Positions 54,101 to 57,462 of a stretch of DNA of 57,462 nucleotides are shown one piece after another. The position numbers were made by a program, and so were the translations under genes. This stretch comes from Micavibrio aeruginosavorus (GTDB lineage: Bacteria > Pseudomonadota > Alphaproteobacteria > Micavibrionales > Micavibrionaceae), in the NCBI GenBank assembly GCA_003241475.1, contig QFQB01000004.1, positions 1 through 57,462 of the forward strand. Direction: 5' to 3'. The first letter of the stretch is position 1. Every line of letters starts with the position of its first letter. Below the pieces are notes generated by a model. That model ran no database searches and had not been told where the DNA came from. It saw only the letters and a list, made by a program, of their open reading frames with translations.

Positions 54101-56654
54101 AGGTGCCTTCGATAGAAGCCGTGCCCGTAGCCGGAACATCAACGACATGATCGCCGAAGGAAACCTTGATAACTGTGTTTTCGGCATCCGTGGACAGAAC
54201 ATCTGCCGCGCCCGGACCGCCGTTTACGCCCGTCACAACGTTGCCGTTGGCAACGCCGAGCGTCGTGTCGTAGGTGTTGAAGTCGTCGTTCGCTACCGGA
54301 CCGTCGTCTTTGACGATGATGCGGATTGAACCCGCGGCGGTATCGCCGTCGGAATCGGATGCGATCACACCGAAGTCGAGCTGGATCTGATCGTCCGGAT
54401 TCGTTTTGTCAGCGTGGTCGAGGTTGTCGAGCAACGTGAATTTGTATTCGCCTGTCGCTGGGTTCAGTTCAAGCGTGTAGATAACCTTGTCGCCGGCTTT
54501 ACCGACCCATACGCCGTTTTCCAGCGTGGTAACGACGGGAACGCCGTTGTGCGAAAGCTGTCCGTTCGTTTGCGAGCCGGAAGACGCAAAGCTACCCGGT
54601 TGGAAACCATACGTGCCTGGAACGTCTACGCCGAAATTGGCGTCGAGCGTGCCCGTCTCGACGGCAGGGCCGCCTTTGAGGTTCGTTTCGTCAACAATCT
54701 CCAGACCTTTATCCAGCGTCGGATTGCCTGGAATTGGTGGCTCTGGCGGCTCCGGAGGATTTGGTGGATTCGGTGGCTCTGGCGGCTGGAAGATCGGCGC
54801 ATCGTCTTTGATATTGATGACGATCGGCGCATTCGCAACATCGCCGTCATAATCCGTAATCTTCGCGCCGAACGTCAGCGTGATGATGTCGTTTGCATCA
54901 TTCGCATCCGCGTGATCGAGAGGTTTGAATTGCGTGAAGGTGTATTCACCGGTCGCAGCATTGATCGCCAGCGTAAAGACCGTGACATCGCCCGCTTTGC
55001 CCACGTAGGAGCCGTCAGGATTTTGCGTGACCACAACATCGACGCCCGCAGACGACAATTTCCCGTTCAGTTGCGATCCCGAAGAAGAGAACGCGCCCGT
55101 TGTTTCGATTTTGCCGGGGCCGTCTTGGCCGAAGCTGTTGACCAGCGAATCATGGATGACGATAGGACCGTTTTTCAGATCAGTCTCATCGATCGTGTTT
55201 TCATCACCCTGAATGGACGGACCGTCGTCGGCCACGCCGATTTTGATAGTCGTTCTGACGGAATCGCCGTCGCCATCGCGCGCCGTCACGCCGAAGTTCA
55301 GCGTAATGACATCATCCGGATTGGTTTTGTCCGCATGGTCGAGCGGCAAATATTGCGTGAATGTGTAATCGCCGTTTTTCGGATTGACGACCAGTTCGAA
55401 CACCACTTCGCCCGCTTCGTTACGGCCGACATAGTTGTTGCCTTCAACCTTGACCGTGACATCCGAACCGTTGGAAGTCAGGTGATTGTTTGTTTGCGAT
55501 CCGCCGGAACTGAACGCGCCGTTGGAGGATACACCACCAGGACCATCTGCACCGTAATCGATGTCGATGGAGCCGGAGATAGAAACCGGACCATCGGCCA
55601 GATTGGTTTCATCGACAAGTTTAAGATCCGGACCAACAGCCAAAGGATTGGCATCATCTGGTGCGATATAGACCGAAGGCTCGAGAATCGGCGCACGGTA
55701 ATTCAGCGCGGTCGGGTTGATCGGGCCGATATCGGCCTTCCCTGTAAATGGATCTGGTGTGAAGCGGCTTCCAAAACGATAACCACCACCACTAATACCT
55801 GCAGGACCACCAGCAGCGGTTTCAATCGCTGCCAATTGGGCGGCGACAGAATCTGGGTCACCTGCAGTGTTACCGGCAGCCGTTTTAATGGCGTTCAGAT
55901 CTTCGGCTTTCGCTTCGCCTTCACCTTTTGTGTGCTCGGCGTTGTAACCAAGTTTGGTTTCGGCGATAACGCCGGAATTATCTTCACCGCTCATGTCTGC
56001 GGCTTGGATTTGCGATTTACGTTTTGCTTCGGCAAGTTCTTCTTCTGTCAGAACAGTCGCATCAATTGGGTTGGCTTTTGCCAACTCTTGAATGTTCGTG
56101 ATTAGCTCGTCGCCGGAGACAACGCAGGTTTTCGACGCCAAAGACAGTTCAGGCGCGTCTTTCGCTGCCATGGCTGTTTCATAGTTGTCGATAACAATCT
56201 TGCCGCCGTTGGCAAAACCGATGACCATCTTGCCGTCTTTAACATCTGCGCCGGATGTTTCAGACAGATCAAAATTCATCAGATATTTTTTGCCGGGTTC
56301 CAGCGTGATCTCGCGCGTCGTGCCGTCCGCGGGGATACCGATTTTGATTTCGTCAGAGCCAGGGAACGGATTGTCGTTTTGGCCGCCCAGCGCATTGAAA
56401 AGGAGTTTGGGATCTACGTTCGTGCCGTCAGCGAGCGAAAGCGTATTCCCGTTATCGATGAAGGATTGGAAATTCGAAAGCGTTACCTGGCCGCCTTCGA
56501 CAAAACTAATGACAAGGCCACCGTTGGCATCAAGTTTTAACCCGTCGATATCTTCGGGCGTAAACGAGAGTTTAGCGGATTCACTATCCGGCAACTCGTA
56601 ATTTACGGTGGAATTCGCGCTCGGCACAGCGAGAATGATGTTGTTGGATGCCAT
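48156..56654 (-). CDS. Giant repeat adhesin secreted by the type I system (RTX/BapA-LapA class)
   Basis: The ATG at 56654 follows AAGGAG and gives 2832 residues. The N-terminal region (1-320) has two copies of a G(L/K)(V/M)VI(S/G)F-type motif (residues 43-65 and 139-161) and two TAAG motifs (258-261, 279-282), possible LapG cleavage sites. Six T1SS-143-type repeats begin at VDETNL/IDETDL near residues 347, 488, 654, 1089, 1583 and 1833. Four VCBS/Big-like units start near 786, 1219, 1711 and 1964. A DUF4114-like region (about 1440-1540, IGFEDMPGLGDKDFNDM) lies inside. Five DxNxDG calcium loops (2545-2650), one short RTX block (2715-2743) and an aliphatic C-terminal secretion signal follow. 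Twelve cysteines are unusual for such substrates. Exported presumably by the neighbouring ABC/HlyD/TolC proteins. Confidence 0.94.
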   Translation of the reverse strand: MASNNIILAVPSANSTVNYELPDSESAKLSFTPEDIDGLKLDANGGLVISFVEGGQVTLSNFQSFIDNGNTLSLADGTNVDPKLLFNALGGQNDNPFPGSDEIKIGIPADGTTREITLEPGKKYLMNFDLSETSGADVKDGKMVIGFANGGKIVIDNYETAMAAKDAPELSLASKTCVVSGDELITNIQELAKANPIDATVLTEEELAEAKRKSQIQAADMSGEDNSGVIAETKLGYNAEHTKGEGEAKAEDLNAIKTAAGNTAGDPDSVAAQLAAIETAAGGPAGISGGGYRFGSRFTPDPFTGKADIGPINPTALNYRAPILEPSVYIAPDDANPLAVGPDLKLVDETNLADGPVSISGSIDIDYGADGPGGVSSNGAFSSGGSQTNNHLTSNGSDVTVKVEGNNYVGRNEAGEVVFELVVNPKNGDYTFTQYLPLDHADKTNPDDVITLNFGVTARDGDGDSVRTTIKIGVADDGPSIQGDENTIDETDLKNGPIVIHDSLVNSFGQDGPGKIETTGAFSSSGSQLNGKLSSAGVDVVVTQNPDGSYVGKAGDVTVFTLAINAATGEYTFTQFKPLDHADANDANDIITLTFGAKITDYDGDVANAPIVINIKDDAPIFQPPEPPNPPNPPEPPEPPIPGNPTLDKGLEIVDETNLKGGPAVETGTLDANFGVDVPGTYGFQPGSFASSGSQTNGQLSHNGVPVVTTLENGVWVGKAGDKVIYTLELNPATGEYKFTLLDNLDHADKTNPDDQIQLDFGVIASDSDGDTAAGSIRIIVKDDGPVANDDFNTYDTTLGVANGNVVTGVNGGPGAADVLSTDAENTVIKVSFGDHVVDVPATGTASIEGTYGTLVIDHTGAYTYTLKPGVVPGNGGTGGSAQTTYTQADAAGTSPTVTKNGITITANNGLDLKWVDEGAGGGIGIGGGTGAGGDKIFIGETLTVTFADNPVKVDVTVADIGSNNLQTGFEYKIYVEGSDTPITGEIGIPQLTVVDGKVTFSLGSDITGGKEITKVELYTSDEGQYKASSMLIADINAYYPAEEVCIEDKFGYVLQDGDGDTDPATLTLCGMDLTDDVPQLIQPAAEIVDETNLNAGNLVETGNILVNWGADVPGTIGASGSFTSEGSKLNGALTHNGIPVVVSSTDTGYTGIANGVVIFTLTIASNGSYTFTQFDNLDHADGNNPNDEIQLNFGVIATDGDGDYATTTIVVKVLDDAPVANNDVNTYDTNSGHAEGNVITGLNGGAGAADVLSTDATNTVTKVSFGSTTVDVPANGEASIDGQFGTLHIKSDGSYTYEAFTTGGGATSVAKEFISGPALPDFDEGQPLDGVEQTSLGVAPGNLAVDAGDTISVSFLTTNGAWNNNTLGVFTIGPDGSLRAETILIPGGSQAVAGQEFSYTAEAGAVATGFFLIQDGAALNDYSSMDFSAGELNFVYDYGLSTQRDALSSDDGSHVKLVFTAADGTETVLNGNNYFTSDRGGVDNLNSDDSVRVVSGIPGDDNTTLRIGFEDMPGLGDKDFNDMIFDVKIKDYDCGCNNGQKDVFTYVLTDADGDSDPATLTLNGKDLIDSNPIFATPANEIVDETNLKDGALVETGKVGVDFGADGPGTVTGNGSFSSSGSQTNGVLSSNGVAIQVTQSGNMYFGKANGVTVFTLTVKDDGSYTYKQYENLDHADKNNPDDEINLNFGLTATDCDGDTTQTTLTVVVRDDAPIAKNDTASLDESGTVHGNVTDNDLPGQDNPATVTKVEVNGKSEWVPSNGSNLVITGTYGTLTINKDGVYTYVAKPNADGVDKFTYTLTDRDGDNANATLEITVNDTDTTPCIIKPADEIVDETNLKNGTINEGGKVEANFYDDGPGKFSANGSFTSGGSKLNGALTHNGVPVLVGISDDKTTYTGTANGVVIFTLTIAADGNYSFKLYDNLDHADGNNPDDIITLNFGVDATDADGDYASATITVQVKDDAPVANDDHNDFDFDAGQATGNVVTGLNGGAGAADVLSQDDANKVSKISFGSTTVNVPSNGADAVINGTYGKLTIHADGSYKYVLFDGVSAGTGGAGGSSTAMFTQADTTGTASSITKNGITIYSTNGADLTWVDEGDGDGVGIAGKGSDKIFDPSEVMGIKFADNASTVTIGIADVGSNNLTTGFEYRVYVDGVSTPISGEVGFKNLQIVNGHTTFTIDSSITGGKEITKVEIYSTNAGKYGESSLVLDSVTATYPAEQICIKDDFTYTLKDNDGDTDTAILSLTSCGEVKATPITVSIVADDACVKEDSHVGVPVHAAIVNGTGNETMTITLTGVPSGWTVSSPNWTNVNGVYTLVLAKGIQDYQGSVDFKPPANSDVDLNGLVFKVSVYDPDTNATTVAADNANIVVDAVVEPFSFKITATDNPQAPEGGKIFVATYENRVYNSKLNITDLTHTDTDGSESLKSIKFTLQDGMDNTTYISVKNDNGTFTKIGTQGSTGADTTYTIDLSGMTYEQALNYITTKLYLTNTGHSMLSGNYNLGVTIESYEKNLSGVEKDYSDNLTSYTVCLPIYFCISPLVIDMNHNGVELLSQENGVLFDINSDGSKDQTGWVGKDDALLVLDKNHDGIINDRSELFGNNDDYTHGFANLSSFDSNKDGVIDAKDDIFKDLKVWQDANSDGISQAEEMKSLSDVGIKSIGLQAQEVSYDIAGNPITHQSSVTFEDGSKSDIVDAWFAYKDGANAGVDKGLTLVGTDGSDVMVGGGGHDLYGGAGADTFLFQTINEGVDNLKDFNATEGDKIDLSGVLSHFDPVTDAINDFVFATDAGDGKTVLSVNENGTGAEGAHAFAVIDSGNVNVTDLFNNGNLIA
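49971..50462 (-). repeat. Second copy of a ~165-residue adhesin module
   Basis: Residues about 2065-2228. Shares with residues 885-1050 the blocks FTQAD, TKNGITI, WVDEG, DKIF, SNNLTTGFEYRVYV, ITGGKEITKVEIY and YPAEQIC. Protein-level duplication; the nucleotide sequences have diverged. Confidence 0.85.
53505..54002 (-). repeat. First copy of a ~165-residue adhesin module
   Basis: Residues about 885-1050, with YTQAD, TKNGITI, WVDEG, DKIF, SNNLQTGFEYKIYV, ITGGKEITKVELY and YPAEEVC. A glycine-rich insert (GGGIGIGGGTGAGG) distinguishes it from the second copy. Confidence 0.85.
54726..54788 (-). repeat. Proline-rich linker repeat in the adhesin
   Basis: Residues about 623-643 consist of PPE/PPN triplets (PPEPPNPPNPPEPPEPP), encoded by a GGC/TGG-like 9- to 12-base tandem repeat. 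It forms a stiff spacer between the second and third T1SS-143 repeats. Confidence 0.85.
55809..55883 (-). other. Two TAAG motifs, candidate LapG cleavage sites
   Basis: Residues 258-261 (IKTAAGN, 55883-55872) and 279-282 (IETAAGG, 55820-55809). LapG proteases cut Pseudomonas LapA between the two Ala residues of TAAG. Location shortly after the N-terminal module fits a retention domain. No LapG or LapD gene is in the window. Confidence 0.5.
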
Positions 56655-56714
56655 TTGTATTACTCCTTCATAGTACTTTTTAAGGCTTATTGCTGACGGC
56701 AATGCCCGAAATAG

Positions 56715-56729
56715 TTAACAGTTTCCTAA
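56715..56729 (-). promoter_or_regulatory. Near-match to a CtrA site in the adhesin leader
   Basis: On the minus strand: TTAG-N7-TTAA, one mismatch from TTAA-N7-TTAA. It lies just downstream of the predicted transcription start, where binding would repress. Relevant because a divL gene is present. Confidence 0.3.
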
Positions 56730-56742
56730 CGAGAATGCCATG

Positions 56743-56771
56743 TTTTTACATGGATCCAGTAAATTTGTCAA
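56743..56771 (-). promoter_or_regulatory. Predicted sigma-70 promoter of the adhesin
   Basis: On the minus strand: TTGACA (56771-56766), a 17-base spacer and TAAAAA (56748-56743). The leader would be about 80 bases, with AAGGAG before the ATG at 56654. A CCATGT / ACATGG hairpin (56738-56753) overlaps the -10. Confidence 0.55.
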
Positions 56772-56837
56772 ACATTATGTTAATTATAATTTGCACGTTT
56801 GCGTGTACCCCTTTTTGACCCCCAAAGCTGTCCGCCA

Positions 56838-57462
56838 TTAGCCGAACAACCGGTATTTGATATCGGTATATTCCAGTAAACCATACTTGCCACCCTCTCT
56901 GCCAATTCCCGACTCCTTGATCCCGCCGAAGGGCGCAAGATCGGTGGCCAACAAGGGTTCGTTGACCCCGACCATCCCATATTCGAGCTTTTCAGAGAGG
57001 CTCCAAACCTGCCGTTGGTCCTCACTATATATATAGGCGGCGAGGCCGAATCGCGTGTTGTTGGCGCGTTTGGCGACCTCTTCGTCCGCATTGAAGGAAT
57101 AGACCGCCGCGACGGGACCGAAAATCTCCTCGCAGGCCAGCCGGTCGTCGTCATTGGCGCCCGTCACAAGAGTGGGTTCGAAGAACGTCCCCCCCAACTT
57201 GTGACGCTTTCCGCCCAAAAGCACGTTCGCGCCGGATTTCTGGGCCTCGTTGACCATCGATTCGACCTTTTCGATGGCTTTGTCATTGATAAGGGGACCG
57301 ATGGTGACGCCGTCTTCGCGGCCATCACCAACCTTGAGACTCTCGATCGCCCTTTGGAATTTGATCAAAAACGCATCATAAATGCTCTCATGGACGAAAA
57401 TCCGGTTGGCGCAAATACACGTTTGGCCTGCGTTGCGGAATTTGGATGCCATGGCACCTTCA
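56838..57462 (-). CDS. gabD: NAD(P)-dependent aldehyde dehydrogenase, succinate-semialdehyde type (5' part beyond window)
   Basis: About 208 C-terminal residues; the frame runs out of the window at the 5' side (EGA before MASKF). The catalytic cysteine is in NAGQTC, followed by ANRIFVHESIYDAF, GPLINDKAIEKVE, the CEEIFGPVAAV motif and FGGIKESGIGREGGKYGLLEYTDIKY. The Glu general base lies outside the window. The C-terminal LEYTDIKY pattern and overall match favour GabD-type succinate-semialdehyde dehydrogenase over other aldehyde dehydrogenases. It lies upstream of the adhesin gene on the same strand, with 183 bases between and a separate adhesin promoter. Confidence 0.88.
   Translation of the reverse strand, partial: EGAMASKFRNAGQTCICANRIFVHESIYDAFLIKFQRAIESLKVGDGREDGVTIGPLINDKAIEKVESMVNEAQKSGANVLLGGKRHKLGGTFFEPTLVTGANDDDRLACEEIFGPVAAVYSFNADEEVAKRANNTRFGLAAYIYSEDQRQVWSLSEKLEYGMVGVNEPLLATDLAPFGGIKESGIGREGGKYGLLEYTDIKYRLFG

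Noticed and set aside
54414..56105. Open frame of 563 codons opposite the adhesin N-terminal part
   Set aside because: Shadow of the repeat-rich adhesin.

Overview
The window is a compact 57 kb stretch of an alphaproteobacterial chromosome of moderate GC. Evidence for the lineage is the gene order cmk–rpsA–ihfB–lapA-domain–pyrF–trpF–trpB…trpA–accD–folC, a ChvI/ChvG-type two-component pair next to rapZ, a DivL-type kinase with Tyr in place of the phospho-accepting His, and the divL…tsaE–murU–addB–addA…trxA neighbourhood. A Micavibrio-like or related deep alphaproteobacterium would fit, but that placement is only an inference.

Layout. 1–4.9 kb: end of cmk, a convergent unknown gene, rpsA with a possible pseudoknot RNA between its stop and its terminator, a lipoprotein with a Cys/His signature, ihfB and a LapA-domain membrane protein. 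4.9–13 kb: pyrF, trpF, trpB, a YdeE-like effector-binding protein, two tandem paralogous HNH-like nuclease genes that split trpB from trpA, then trpA, accD and folC. 13–19 kb: a phosphoribosyltransferase-like gene, the ChvI/ChvG pair, rapZ without hprK between, and ahcY. Two small ORFs missed by length cut-offs lie at convergent junctions here. 19–34 kb: HD protein, secreted proteins, purU, divL, a type-2 ferredoxin-NADP reductase, tsaE, a MurU-like nucleotidyltransferase without amgK, and addBA. 34–41.7 kb: trxA, a TraB/EreA-like protein, infC (probable AUA start), a DUF167 gene, thrS, two tandem methyltransferases, and an SDR plus a Cys-containing ArsR-type regulator.

41.7–56.7 kb is a type I secretion locus, all on the minus strand. 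It encodes a 2832-residue repeat adhesin, a 278-residue protein of unknown function with an internal duplication, a TolC-like outer-membrane factor, a LapB-like ABC exporter and an HlyD-like adaptor. The adhesin carries two TAAG motifs in its N-terminal region, of the kind cut by LapG proteases, so it may be held at the surface and then released. The window ends in a partial succinate-semialdehyde-type dehydrogenase.

Convergent gene ends are unusually tight, with stop codons overlapping or abutting. Many first genes have a -10-like hexamer only 4–7 nt before the start codon and no Shine-Dalgarno, suggesting leaderless mRNAs. I see no tRNA, rRNA, CRISPR array, insertion sequence or prophage, and no gene-free stretch longer than 300 bases.
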